Shown here in pieces: positions 53,757 to 62,830 of a stretch of 64,000 bases of DNA. The notes under the pieces were generated by a model. It worked only from the letters and a program-made list of their open reading frames with translations, was not told where the DNA came from and ran no database searches. The first letter of the stretch is position 1. Each line of letters starts with the position of its first letter. Position numbers and translations under genes: made by a program. The stretch is from Chlamydiae bacterium Ga0074140 (GTDB lineage: Bacteria; Chlamydiota; Chlamydiia; Chlamydiales; Rhabdochlamydiaceae). The DNA lies in NCBI GenBank assembly GCA_001464115.1, contig LNES01000006.1, positions 496,001 through 560,000 of the forward strand. Direction: 5' to 3'.

Positions 53757-54935
53757 TTACCTCAAAAATGAGCTGACATCTGTTAAGGGGAGTAGGATCG
53801 AGAGCACGACTAGGCCGACGATCGCTCCCATCGTTAGAAGAAGGGCTGGCTGTAAATACGCAGAGAGTTGCGTAAGATCTTTTTCCAGCTCTTCATCATA
53901 GATTTCAGCGAGTTTATGAAAAATGGGACCCATCCTTCCGGTCTCTTCCGCAATGCTGAGCATGCGGACGACGAGCGAGGGGATTAACGGGAAATCTTTG
54001 AGCTCTTTGCTCAGCGTTTTTCCTTCAACGATTCTCTGCTCTGCGCGCTCAACAACCTCTTCCAAAAGCTTGAGCTTCATCGCCCGGCGAGAGAGGCGAA
54101 GCGCTTCGAGAAGGGGGACGCCGCTCTCAATGAGAAGGGAGCAGCAGTGGCAGAAACGGGTAAGCGCGGAGCGGACGAGCAGCGTCTTTGCGAGGGGAAC
54201 TTTCAGGCTGCTCTTCTGAATCCATACGCGTCCTTTTTCAGAGCGAAAAAGCATGAGAAGAAGAAATACAGAGCCCGCAATGAGAAAGAGGAGAAGAAAT
54301 CCATGCGCATTAACCCAACGGCTTACATTTAGGACGAGCTGCGTGAGTGGGTGTAGGGCTCTTCCCTCAAACAGCTCCTGCAACGAGGGAACGACAAAAA
54401 AGAGGAGGCCAGAGGTCACTAAAAGACAAAAGCTGAGGAGAATCATCGGATAGGTCATCGATGAGATCAGCAGCTTGCGGAGGCGCAGCTGTTTTGTGAT
54501 GAGTTTAGAGAGCTGCTCAAAAATCTCAGCAAGAGAGCCGCTCTGCTCTCCTGCTTTTACGAGCGAGAGGTAGATCGCATCGAAAGTTTTTGGGTAGCGC
54601 ATGAGAGAAGAGGAGAGTGAGGCGCCGCTCTTCAACCTGTCGCAGAGATCCAAAAAGAGGGGGTGGCATTTTTGCCGACGGTACTTCTCTTCAATTGTCA
54701 GTAGGCTTTCATATAAGGGGAGTCCCGCCTGTAAGAGTTGGGCGAGTTCGCGGGTAAAGGTCAGAAGAAGAGGCTTAGGGAGGACAATCTCTTTCTTCTC
54801 ATGAAGAGCGAGATTGGTGAGGAGCATCTCCTCTTTGAGGAGTCTCTCTTTTGCAAGCGCAAAGGAGTCTGCATCGATGACTCCAGATATTTTTTTTCCG
54901 TTTTGAGCAAACGCCTCGTAACGATAAAGAGGCAT
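53757..54935 (-). CDS. gspF: Type II secretion inner-membrane platform protein GspF
   Basis: The product is 392 aa with two GspF domains (about 60-185 and 260-385), each containing the LS-x-G-x-L pattern (LLQAGLPLYESL, LIESGVPLLEALRL), three TM helices (about 165-190, 215-240 and 365-388) and the N-terminal YRYEAFAQNGKKISGVIDA. It forms the membrane platform contacting GspE. It starts 3 bases after the gspE stop. Confidence 0.94.
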   Translation of the reverse strand: MPLYRYEAFAQNGKKISGVIDADSFALAKERLLKEEMLLTNLALHEKKEIVLPKPLLLTFTRELAQLLQAGLPLYESLLTIEEKYRRQKCHPLFLDLCDRLKSGASLSSSLMRYPKTFDAIYLSLVKAGEQSGSLAEIFEQLSKLITKQLRLRKLLISSMTYPMILLSFCLLVTSGLLFFVVPSLQELFEGRALHPLTQLVLNVSRWVNAHGFLLLFLIAGSVFLLLMLFRSEKGRVWIQKSSLKVPLAKTLLVRSALTRFCHCCSLLIESGVPLLEALRLSRRAMKLKLLEEVVERAEQRIVEGKTLSKELKDFPLIPSLVVRMLSIAEETGRMGPIFHKLAEIYDEELEKDLTQLSAYLQPALLLTMGAIVGLVVLSILLPLTDVSSFLR

Positions 54936-54938
54936 GTC

Positions 54939-56525
54939 TTAAATCTCCTCGCAGCCGCGGGTGACTCTTAACACCTCGGCTGTCGTGGTCATTCCTTTCT
55001 GAACAAGACGCGCTCCTTCGCTTCTCAAGCTCACCATGCCTTGCGCGATTGCAATTCTTCGCAGCTCTTCTGCGTCGGCACTTTTCAAAAGCTGTTTTTT
55101 GATAGGGGAGGTCACAACCATGAGTTCGTAGATGCCGCAACGTCCTTTGTAACCTGAATTGTAGCAATAGCTACATCCTCTTCCTTTAAAAAACGGAGCT
55201 TGCGAGGCCTCTTTTTCGTCCAGCCCAAGCTCCGCAATTTCTGCTATGCTTGGGAGATAGGAGATCGCGCAGTCTGGGCAAACCATGCGTACAAGACGCT
55301 GAGCCACGACGGCAACGACAGAAGAGGAGAGTAGATAGGGTTCGATATCCATATCAACGAGACGTGTGAGCGCAGAGGGGGCGTCGTTCGTGTGGAGTGT
55401 GCTGAGCACGAGGTGTCCTGTGAGTGATGCCTGGATCGCGATCTCGGCTGTCTCTCTATCTCGAATCTCCCCGATCATGATCACATCGGGGTCTTGTCTC
55501 AAAATATGGCGTAACCCTGTGGCAAAACTGAGCGAAATTTTGGGATTCACGCCGATCTGCGCCATCCCTTGAAGCTTGTACTCGACAGGATCTTCGATGG
55601 TCATGATGTTCACTTCATGACTGCTGATCTCCGAAAGCGCGCTGTAAAGCGTGGTCGTTTTTCCACTTCCGGTAGGGCCGGTAACGAGCACAATCCCTTC
55701 ATTGAGCGCGATCTGTTTTCTAAAGGAGAGAAGAGTGTCTTCTCGCATTCCTAGGTTCTCGAGTCCGAGAATCACATTGCTCTTATCTAGAATACGCAAC
55801 ACAATCCTCTCTCCAAAGACGACGGGAACGGTGCTCACGCGAAAATCGATCTGTCTTCCACCCATCTTGAGCTTTATACGTCCATCTTGCGGAAGTCTTT
55901 GCTCGGCGATATCCAGACGCGCCATAACTTTTATACGGGTGATGAGCTGTGTTTGGTACTCTTTCGCGGGGGCGTGGCGCATTTGCAAGACGCCATCAAT
56001 TCTATAGCGAACTCCCAACCCTGTTTCGAGGGGTTCAAAATGGATGTCTGAAGCTCCCTGCCCGATGGCCTCTAAAATCATCGAGTTGAGCATACGGATC
56101 ACGGGTGAATCGCCGCGCTGCTCGAGAAGGTCATACCCCTCTGTCTCGTCAATCTGATCCTCGCTGCTCGCACGGGAAAAGCTTGCAATGAGCTTAGAGG
56201 TCTCATCCTCTTTTTGGTGGTAGCAGGATTCGATCGCCGTTTCGATCGCGCTTTTCGGTGCGACAACCTCTTCGATCGCTTTTCCTAAAAGGACACGCAC
56301 CTCTTCCAACGCTTCTAGATCTTGAGGATCCCAGGTGGCGACAAGAATGGTCTCTCCCTTTTCGGCAATTGGAAGAAGGAGTTTCCGTTTTACAAATGCA
56401 TAGGGAAGAAGAGATTTTTTTTCTTTTACGAAGGGAAAAGCATCGAGATCTGTGCAGCTTTGAACACCAAAGCGCTCAGCCCATTTTTGAATCTCTTTCC
56501 AATCTGTATCGACTTGTGTGTTCAT
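54939..56525 (-). CDS. gspE: Type II secretion ATPase GspE
   Basis: This hexameric cytoplasmic ATPase drives pseudopilus assembly. The 528-aa product has Walker A GPTGSGKTTTLYSAL (about residue 285), the Asp box TIEDPVEY, Walker B PDVIMIGEIRDRETAEIA (about 345), the His box GHLVLSTLHTNDA, and a C-terminal zinc finger CPDC...CSYCYNSGYKGRCG (about 413-460). The N-terminal domain (about 1-130) is the GspE/PilB type. It overlaps gspD by ATGA. Confidence 0.96.
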   Translation of the reverse strand: MNTQVDTDWKEIQKWAERFGVQSCTDLDAFPFVKEKKSLLPYAFVKRKLLLPIAEKGETILVATWDPQDLEALEEVRVLLGKAIEEVVAPKSAIETAIESCYHQKEDETSKLIASFSRASSEDQIDETEGYDLLEQRGDSPVIRMLNSMILEAIGQGASDIHFEPLETGLGVRYRIDGVLQMRHAPAKEYQTQLITRIKVMARLDIAEQRLPQDGRIKLKMGGRQIDFRVSTVPVVFGERIVLRILDKSNVILGLENLGMREDTLLSFRKQIALNEGIVLVTGPTGSGKTTTLYSALSEISSHEVNIMTIEDPVEYKLQGMAQIGVNPKISLSFATGLRHILRQDPDVIMIGEIRDRETAEIAIQASLTGHLVLSTLHTNDAPSALTRLVDMDIEPYLLSSSVVAVVAQRLVRMVCPDCAISYLPSIAEIAELGLDEKEASQAPFFKGRGCSYCYNSGYKGRCGIYELMVVTSPIKKQLLKSADAEELRRIAIAQGMVSLRSEGARLVQKGMTTTAEVLRVTRGCEEI

Positions 56526-58828
56526 CTCGGGTTTTTGAATAAGGATTTTAGGCCAGTTCTGAAAAATTGCCTTCTCTCCTTTTCGCGCGCCTCGTCGATT
56601 TTTTCTAAAAACTCTGGAATATCCCCCGCTCTCTTTTTTAGCTCTTCAACGCGCAATTGATCGAGTTCATCCTTAGGATCGACAACAATTTTGGGTGTAA
56701 TGAAAAAGAACATCTCGGTGTTGTCATCGATTAGCTTTGATGAACCGAAGAGCTTTCCAAGAAGAGGGATGTCTCCAAAGAATGGAACCTTCTCTTCAGA
56801 ATCCCGAGTGGATTTTCGACGAAGTCCTCCCAAAATGACCGTCTGCCCATCCACGACACGCACCTCGTTCTGAATATGTCTTTTATCAACCAGCGGTCGA
56901 TCATCAGGGCTCGGTTTTGTCGTATCAAAAGTGATGTCGGTCTGCAAGGTGACAAAGCCTTTGCCTTCAGCTTCTTCCTCATTGTCAGGCAAATGCACTG
57001 TTGGCGTGAGCACGATCGTAATCCCGTATTGAGCGCGGGTGAATGACTTTTCGAAGGCGATCCCCTTGTTCGTGTCGATTGGAGCAGCTCCATTATTAAT
57101 CGAAATCTCTTCCGTGATGGCAATTGTTGCGGGGGTCTGATTGACTGTGATAACTGAAGGCGCCGCATTCAGGTGGATATCTTCCTGCGTCATTAAGAAA
57201 TTGTAGGCAAAGTCAAACGTGGGATGATGCTTTTTGCTAAAGAAGAAGGCGAGAACTCCTCTCCCCATCGGAACATTAGCCGACTCGAACTTGACATTGT
57301 TAGATTTTGTTCCGAGTTTTAGGAGGTTCAGACCGAAACTGTTTTGTGTGTTTAAGCGCTTTTCAAAAAGTAGCACCTCTATCTGCACCATCTTTTTTGG
57401 CACATCGAGTTTGCGCAGCAGCTCTTTGATGCGCGGAAGGGTATCGCGTCGAATGACCATGAGGATCGTTCCTGTTTTCGGATCAGGAATGAAATGGTCG
57501 GATCCCTCTTGCTCATATTCGAGATGAGTCGTGATCGATGGGCGCGGAGAGGGTGGCGGATTGGCAAGTGCGGGCGGGTTAGGGGCGTATCCATCAGGAG
57601 GTTTCACTCCAGGGCCCTGGACCGCGTAGTTTACCTCATACCCCTCCCTTTCGCCTTCAGGAACAGCATAGAGGAGAGAGGTGTAAACTTTGTCTAGCAC
57701 CTTTGCAAGTTCTGTAGGGTCGCTATGGCGGCAACTGTAGAGGAATACTGTCATCTCCGAGGGGTCCTGCAGCTGGTCTTCGGTGTCTTTGATCATCTTT
57801 TCCGCGCGATCAACGACTAGCTGAGAGCCGACGAGAATGAGCGCTCTACCCTGATTTAATGGAAGAACGGAGAGCCCCTCTTCAGGTTTAGCAAAAGGGG
57901 TTTTAGCTCTATCCATCGACTCGTTAAAGAAGGAGCTAATGATCTTCTCCATCTCTTTTACGCTCATCTTATTGATGGGAACGACGCGCGAAACTTTCCC
58001 TTTATTTCCTTCCCAAACAGTCGCGTAAAGCGAGAGAAGCCTCTCGATCTCTTCTTTAGATGACACGATCGCGATCTTGCTGCCAACTGGATAGAGGAAG
58101 GTCTGTTTGACATCTGTAAATTTCTCTAAAAACTGGAGGACACTTTTTGTCTGCTCTACCGGAGGAGAGAGAAGGTAAAAGACTCGCGAATGTTCCGGAA
58201 CAAGCCCAAGATCTACTCTCGAAGCAGCGATGTTTTTGACAGAAGATGGATCTTGTTTGAGGACAAAGAGTTGTTTCGCATAGGAGTTCAGTTTTTTTAC
58301 ACCGATTCCATTGTGAGCTAAAATAATCTCCAGCACCTCATTCCACGACTCACGAGGAATCGGAATATTGGAGTGCATGTTCAACTTGAGTGCAGCCATA
58401 TCAGGAGGGACGATGTAGAGGTAGTCCATCGCGCCATACTCCATGATCAGCTGCCCGAGGGTTGTCTCCTCTTGATCCCAGAGCGCATACCCCTCCTCTT
58501 CACCCTTCGCATCTAAAACAGCTGTCTGACGCCAAGCCTCCTCAAGCGCCACTATCGCGCTTTTCAGGCGGCTCACTTCTCCAAGAAGAGTAGAGTACTC
58601 CTCCTCAGGAGCGGCGCTTTTATAGAGCTCTCCCGCCTTCTCATAGCAGTTTTCAAGCTGGAGCTTGAGCAGAGAGATCTCTTTATTCACGTCAGGAGTT
58701 TGACTATTTCCTAAAGTGGCCGCCTCTTTTTTCTGGAACGCTTGTGCCTTTTTTTCTTCGATGCTCTGTCCAAAAATGGCGCTCTGGGCGAGAACAATTG
58801 TCATGACAGCAAAAGGAAAAGATCTCAT
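56522..58828 (-). CDS. gspD: Type II secretion outer-membrane secretin GspD
   Basis: The product is 768 aa and forms the outer-membrane pore. A signal peptide (MRSFPFAVMTIVLAQSAIFG) is followed by a Lys/Glu-rich coiled-coil-like region (about 25-110), N0-N2-type domains (about 130-380) and the secretin domain (about 490-745), which ends with VRVVDGQTVILGGL and VPFFGDIPLLGKLFGSS. The coiled-coil insertion before N0 is unusual for classical GspD but fits chlamydial secretins. A Pro-rich linker lies about residues 400-430. The start overlaps the next gene's stop by ATGA. Confidence 0.93.
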   Translation of the reverse strand: MRSFPFAVMTIVLAQSAIFGQSIEEKKAQAFQKKEAATLGNSQTPDVNKEISLLKLQLENCYEKAGELYKSAAPEEEYSTLLGEVSRLKSAIVALEEAWRQTAVLDAKGEEEGYALWDQEETTLGQLIMEYGAMDYLYIVPPDMAALKLNMHSNIPIPRESWNEVLEIILAHNGIGVKKLNSYAKQLFVLKQDPSSVKNIAASRVDLGLVPEHSRVFYLLSPPVEQTKSVLQFLEKFTDVKQTFLYPVGSKIAIVSSKEEIERLLSLYATVWEGNKGKVSRVVPINKMSVKEMEKIISSFFNESMDRAKTPFAKPEEGLSVLPLNQGRALILVGSQLVVDRAEKMIKDTEDQLQDPSEMTVFLYSCRHSDPTELAKVLDKVYTSLLYAVPEGEREGYEVNYAVQGPGVKPPDGYAPNPPALANPPPSPRPSITTHLEYEQEGSDHFIPDPKTGTILMVIRRDTLPRIKELLRKLDVPKKMVQIEVLLFEKRLNTQNSFGLNLLKLGTKSNNVKFESANVPMGRGVLAFFFSKKHHPTFDFAYNFLMTQEDIHLNAAPSVITVNQTPATIAITEEISINNGAAPIDTNKGIAFEKSFTRAQYGITIVLTPTVHLPDNEEEAEGKGFVTLQTDITFDTTKPSPDDRPLVDKRHIQNEVRVVDGQTVILGGLRRKSTRDSEEKVPFFGDIPLLGKLFGSSKLIDDNTEMFFFITPKIVVDPKDELDQLRVEELKKRAGDIPEFLEKIDEAREKERRQFFRTGLKSLFKNPR

Positions 58829-60144
58829 CTTTTTGACCTCCGCTCTTTGCCTTTCGAACTCTTCTTATCTTGAGCAACAGGAAGCGATAGCTGTTGGATT
58901 TGCGTACGCATCGGGTCAAATAATTGCCCCTTCACAAAAGTTTTCCCTTGCACGACCTCCAGTCCCTCAAAAATAAACAGCTCTCCCACTAAACGGTGAG
59001 CGATACAATCTTCTATCTGCTGAACGGACCTTAAATTACGCCATCCGGAAGGGGTTTTCAGAAGCCAATCTCCTTCTCGAAGCACGAGGCGCCTTTTGCC
59101 GGCAATACAGGTTACAGCTGAGTTGTTTCGCAAACGGATCGACGAGAAGAGAGAGGCCTCTTTTCCCTGTTGTTTTGGAAAAGATTGTGCATCTAGCTTC
59201 TGGCTATGATGGTAAAACCCCGTCTCATCCCACACTTCGATCTCCACGGTGCGTGGCGTGGCAATTTTAACTTGTGCGATCGGACATCCAGAAGAGATCT
59301 CTTCAGCAGCGGCGATTTTCCACTTTTCGTTTTCCCAGATGAGAAGATCTCCCGCTTTGACAAAACAGACGTGGCTCCCATCCTCTTTGCTAAACTGAAT
59401 TTTCTCTCGCTCCTTTAGAGGTCGATACTCCTCTCCTCCGTAGATCTCGAGCAGGCGATCTTTCCCCCAGTGCTTGGCCTCTTTGACGGTTTTCGCAAAG
59501 GCCGCTTGACTCTTTTCGTGGATAGAGAAGTTGCGCCTCAAGGCCTCTCCCGTCACTTGGAGGACGAGCTGTGTTTTCTCCTCGACTTGTTCTTCGGGAA
59601 GCGTGCGACGGACTTCGAACGTAACGCTATTTTTTCCTAGAGAAAGCGGCTTGATAGAGAGGGACGTTGGATCTTTGCTAAATAGAACTCCCTTTCTTCC
59701 CTCTTTTTCTCTTTCCAGTTCAGCGAGAAAAATATTCTCTCCCACCTGAACCACCCGCTCCTCTCCAAGAGCCTTTACGCCGAGAAGGAGGGCAGATTCT
59801 GGACGCTGGTTATCTGGGCGTGTGTTGCAGCCCAGGAGCAGAAGCTCACTTCCCAGCCAGGGAATAAATTGTGACGGACGCGCGGCATTCAACGAAAGAG
59901 AGCCTTTTCCGATCTCTTGATAAGAAAAAGAGAGCTTCGCATCGAGACGAGACGAGGCGCCAGCGAGCTTTTGATTTGAATTCTGTAAGCAGATCAATTT
60001 CATGAGAAATAAAAGTAAAACAGCTGTACAAGACGCCCACGCGAGGCGCGTGCCCCACTTGAGAAGATCCTCCTCTCTAACTTGCGTCTGTCCTATCCAC
60101 ATACTAATGTGGAAAGAGTCTAGGAGATTTGCGAAAAAACGCAA
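58825..60144 (-). CDS. Single-TM protein upstream of gspD (CT573-like)
   Basis: The product is 439 aa with one TM helix (about 35-52, CTAVLLLFLMKLICLQ) after a short cytoplasmic N-terminus, then a large periplasmic part rich in beta strands (WLGSELLLLGCNTRPDN, SFEVRRTLPEEQVEEK-like segments). It heads the gspD-E-F-G unit, with ATGA overlap to gspD. GspC and PilP proteins have this topology and bind the secretin, so a GspC-like connector role is inferred; sequence alone does not prove it. Confidence 0.78.
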   Translation of the reverse strand: MRFFANLLDSFHISMWIGQTQVREEDLLKWGTRLAWASCTAVLLLFLMKLICLQNSNQKLAGASSRLDAKLSFSYQEIGKGSLSLNAARPSQFIPWLGSELLLLGCNTRPDNQRPESALLLGVKALGEERVVQVGENIFLAELEREKEGRKGVLFSKDPTSLSIKPLSLGKNSVTFEVRRTLPEEQVEEKTQLVLQVTGEALRRNFSIHEKSQAAFAKTVKEAKHWGKDRLLEIYGGEEYRPLKEREKIQFSKEDGSHVCFVKAGDLLIWENEKWKIAAAEEISSGCPIAQVKIATPRTVEIEVWDETGFYHHSQKLDAQSFPKQQGKEASLFSSIRLRNNSAVTCIAGKRRLVLREGDWLLKTPSGWRNLRSVQQIEDCIAHRLVGELFIFEGLEVVQGKTFVKGQLFDPMRTQIQQLSLPVAQDKKSSKGKERRSKR

Positions 60145-60209
60145 AGAGAGAATGAGCGGCTCTGCAAATCTATTGCTAAAAAATAATATTTAATATTTAA
60201 ATAAAGAAT

Positions 60210-60602
60210 ATGAGCGAGAACAATAATAAAGAAGGGGTCACCGTGAAACAGATCGAAGAATTTACAAAGAAACACCGTTTCGAAGTTGTGCTCTGTCTTT
60301 CATTTATTTTATCACTCTTCTTCAGCTTTCTCTTTTTCGGATCAGGAGTGGCCATCCTATTCGCAGCCATTGGCGGCGGTTTAGGTGCAATTTTTCCCAG
60401 AAAGGTCGAATTCGCAACAAAACAACTGTTCCAATTTGTTTTTAAGCAAGAGCAGACCACTCAGCTAGTATTGGGAATTGTGGCGCTGATCCTCTCGATC
60501 TTCCTCCCACCTGCGATCTTCTTCATTCTCGGCTCCAACGGCGGAAGAAGCCTAGCCCAGCTCTCCAACAGCGAATCCCCCTCCTCCACCCGCCGCGACT
60601 AG
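60210..60602 (+). CDS. Small membrane protein, unknown function
   Basis: The product is 130 aa with a soluble N-terminus (about 1-25), a hydrophobic hairpin (about 27-62, CLSFILSLFFSFLFFGSGVA) and a second one (about 85-110, LVLGIVALILSIFLPPAIFF), and a Ser/Arg-rich end. The Gly-rich turn GGGLGAIFPRK separates the halves. The ribosome-binding site is weak (AAAGA). Hydrophobic hairpin pairs are seen in many chlamydial membrane proteins, but I do not recognise a family. It is transcribed away from the type II operon. Confidence 0.7.
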   Translation: MSENNNKEGVTVKQIEEFTKKHRFEVVLCLSFILSLFFSFLFFGSGVAILFAAIGGGLGAIFPRKVEFATKQLFQFVFKQEQTTQLVLGIVALILSIFLPPAIFFILGSNGGRSLAQLSNSESPSSTRRD

Positions 60603-60640
60603 TTTTACAAGAAGATTGTTATAGAGCCTCTAAAAACGCT

Positions 60641-61113
60641 CCATCGACATGTCGGGTGACACGGCACTTCGTGCCCGTGCCCCCCGCGACCCCCCTTGAG
60701 CTTTAATCTGCTGCGATAAATCGAGTGCTCGGAAGCGGGGTGTGCAAAGCACTACCCCGCCCGCCTTCGGCTCTCCTGTGCTTCGATTTCTCATTGCAGC
60801 TTAAAGCCGCTGGCTGCGACAAGCACTCCCTCCCCACTCCTTCGTCGTGTGGGGCCCCTTCCATGTCATGCCGCAGTGCGAGATTAAAATCTCTAAGCCG
60901 TTTTCGGAAATCTTTACCAGGCACTGCGAGACGACGCGAGGAGGGGACCCAACCTAAAGGGTTGGGGAAGTGAGCGCGCGAGCAGCCCGACGACTCAGAT
61001 CGCACAGAAAAATCATGGCACAGGAGAGCGGAGCGGGCGGGGTAGTGCTTCGAGTCGCAAGAGGGCAGCGGGGAACAAGGACACGCAGTGCTTTGTTCCC
61101 GACATGTCTATGG
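60641..61113. repeat. Long palindromic repeat (family R) with core in orientation 2
   Basis: The ends are ccatcgacatgtcgggtgac and its mirror cccgacatgtctatggg. The core (about 60770-61040) contains gggttggggaagtgagcgcg, the reverse complement of the core at 30590-30870. A further solo end, cccgacatgtctat, lies at 61141-61154. The element occupies most of the 588-bp gap between the small membrane protein and the convergent 61191 gene. The open frames over it (60725-60973 and others) are repeat-derived. Confidence 0.8.
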
Positions 61114-61190
61114 GCTTTTACTGGAGATTCAAAAATTTTTCCCGACATGTCTATTTTGAACTTCAAATAGAACAAAATTCCCTTTACCCC

Positions 61191-61733
61191 TTATTGGAGG
61201 GAGAGGCGGGATTGGATGAAGTCTAGGAGGGAGAGATCTTCTTGTTGGAAACAGCTCTGGAGGAGAGACCACTCTTTTGGGTGCGCTTCTCTTTCGTTGA
61301 GAAGCTCCTTCCAGCTCTCTCTCTCCGAAGGTCCATTCCCTAGACGCATCTCCAGAAAGGCGATTCGCAAAAGATTGAATTGGTAGAGAAGAGAGGAGCG
61401 ATCCTCCTCATTTTTCTGCAACTTTTGCTTTAGTTCTTTGGCTTCAGAGAGGGCCTGAGGATACTCCTTTCTGTGGATCGAAAGAGTATTGGTCGCAAAG
61501 TGCGCAAAGGAGGGAGAAAGCTCGTGAACTTTTTTCAAGGCTCGTTCACATAAGACCCTCTCATTTTGAACACGTCTCTCACCGGATGCGATGAACCTCC
61601 CCAAGTAGTGAAACGTGAGGAAAAGAAGGATGAAGAGAAGGATAAACCCGTAAAGGACCTTTTTCCCATGAAGATTGACCCAAAGAGCCCAATCTTTATC
61701 TCTTAAGATTTCCAAAAGCTGTAAGTTTTTCAT
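61191..61733 (-). CDS. Membrane-anchored helical protein, unknown function
   Basis: The product is 180 aa with one TM helix (about residues 27-46, VLYGFILLFILLFLTFHYLG) and a long helical domain (about 50-180) with TPR-like spacing (FATNTLSIHRKEYPQALSEA). The Lys-rich tip before the TM helix predicts a cytoplasmic N-terminus and an external C-terminal domain. The ATG overlaps the stop of the glycosyltransferase gene, so it is the last gene of mutY-glycosyltransferase-this. Function unknown. Confidence 0.72.
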   Translation of the reverse strand: MKNLQLLEILRDKDWALWVNLHGKKVLYGFILLFILLFLTFHYLGRFIASGERRVQNERVLCERALKKVHELSPSFAHFATNTLSIHRKEYPQALSEAKELKQKLQKNEEDRSSLLYQFNLLRIAFLEMRLGNGPSERESWKELLNEREAHPKEWSLLQSCFQQEDLSLLDFIQSRLSLQ

Positions 61734-62830
61734 GCTTTCCCTGCTGCAAAGAGACCGGTGTATATCCTTTCCATCTGGTCCAGAGTATAGGTAAACGTAA
61801 ACTTTTCTTCGACCAACTTTTTGCCTGCCGCACCGAGCGAGCGTCTTCTTTTAGGATCGAACGCGAGAGCTCGCACCATTTCTGCAATGCGCTCAGGAGA
61901 AAATGGGGGGACGATGAGGCCTGTCTGTCCATCTAAACAGACTTCGGGAAGCCCTCCAACTGGAGTTGTGATGAGTGGCCTTTCCAAAAACGCCGCCTGA
62001 AGGGAAGCCTGTGAAATCCCTTCATGGGCCGTGCTGAGAAGAAGAAAGAGATCAAGAGCCGCAATTGCAGCAAAGGGAGCATCCATGTGACCCACAAATG
62101 TCACGTTCTCTTCAACACCCAGTTCTTTCGCAAGAGGTTTATACTGATCAATATAACCTCCGCCAATCACTACCCATTTGATGTTTTTCTCTTCTTTGAG
62201 GAGCGCTGCTGCCTTCAAAAAATCGCCTATTCCCTTCCAAGATCGAACAAAACAGGCGGTTCCCACCAAACAATCTTCTGGTGAGAGTCCCAACCTCTCT
62301 CTAAATTTCTTTACTTCGAGCGGGTCGACCTGTAGCTCATTCGGTTCAACTCCTGTTGGCACACAGACACACTTTTCCATCGGTAGTTTCGTCTGCTCAA
62401 GAATGAGCGCGGCAGCTTTTGTCGAAGTTGTAACCACAAAATCCGCCAGTTTCTTGTAGAGCAGAAAGCTATTCAGACCAGCACGCGTGGGTGTGGACAG
62501 GTGTCGCAGACGCACAACCGGTCGCCCCGAAATTCGAGCTGCTATACCTCCGAGCCAGGCATCCAGAGAGGAGTGGGTAACAACGAGATCAATCGCATTC
62601 TTTTGAATTACTCTAATAAGAGTATAGATCGCAAAGAGAGCTCTTGAACGTTTGAACCCGATCTCATACACGGTAAATCCCTCTTTTCGTGCTTTAGCGA
62701 CCAGTCCACCTCCCGCCGCAACCGCAAACACAACTTCATGACCCCGCGCTCGTAGCCCCTGAGCCTCTCTCAAAATGCGGATCTCTTGTCCGCCCCAACC
62801 CGATGAACTTTCAGTGTGTAAAATGCGCAT
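61730..62830 (-). CDS. Glycosyltransferase family 4 protein
   Basis: The product is 366 aa with a GT-B fold. The N-domain starts MRILHTESSSGWGGQEIRIL with the Gly-rich sugar-acceptor loop. The C-domain has VGTACFVRSWKGIGDFLKAA (about residue 190), VVIGGGYIDQYKPLAKELGV (about 235) and the nucleotide-sugar binding segment HEGISQASLQAAFLERPLIT (about 283; Glu retained). A transferase making a lipid- or polysaccharide-linked glycan is plausible. It overlaps mutY by 20 bases. Confidence 0.9.
   Translation of the reverse strand: MRILHTESSSGWGGQEIRILREAQGLRARGHEVVFAVAAGGGLVAKARKEGFTVYEIGFKRSRALFAIYTLIRVIQKNAIDLVVTHSSLDAWLGGIAARISGRPVVRLRHLSTPTRAGLNSFLLYKKLADFVVTTSTKAAALILEQTKLPMEKCVCVPTGVEPNELQVDPLEVKKFRERLGLSPEDCLVGTACFVRSWKGIGDFLKAAALLKEEKNIKWVVIGGGYIDQYKPLAKELGVEENVTFVGHMDAPFAAIAALDLFLLLSTAHEGISQASLQAAFLERPLITTPVGGLPEVCLDGQTGLIVPPFSPERIAEMVRALAFDPKRRRSLGAAGKKLVEEKFTFTYTLDQMERIYTGLFAAGKA

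Noticed and set aside
60725..60973. 82-codon frame inside the family R element
   Set aside because: The same bases occur inverted at 30590-30870, where the frame is not kept; it is repeat DNA.
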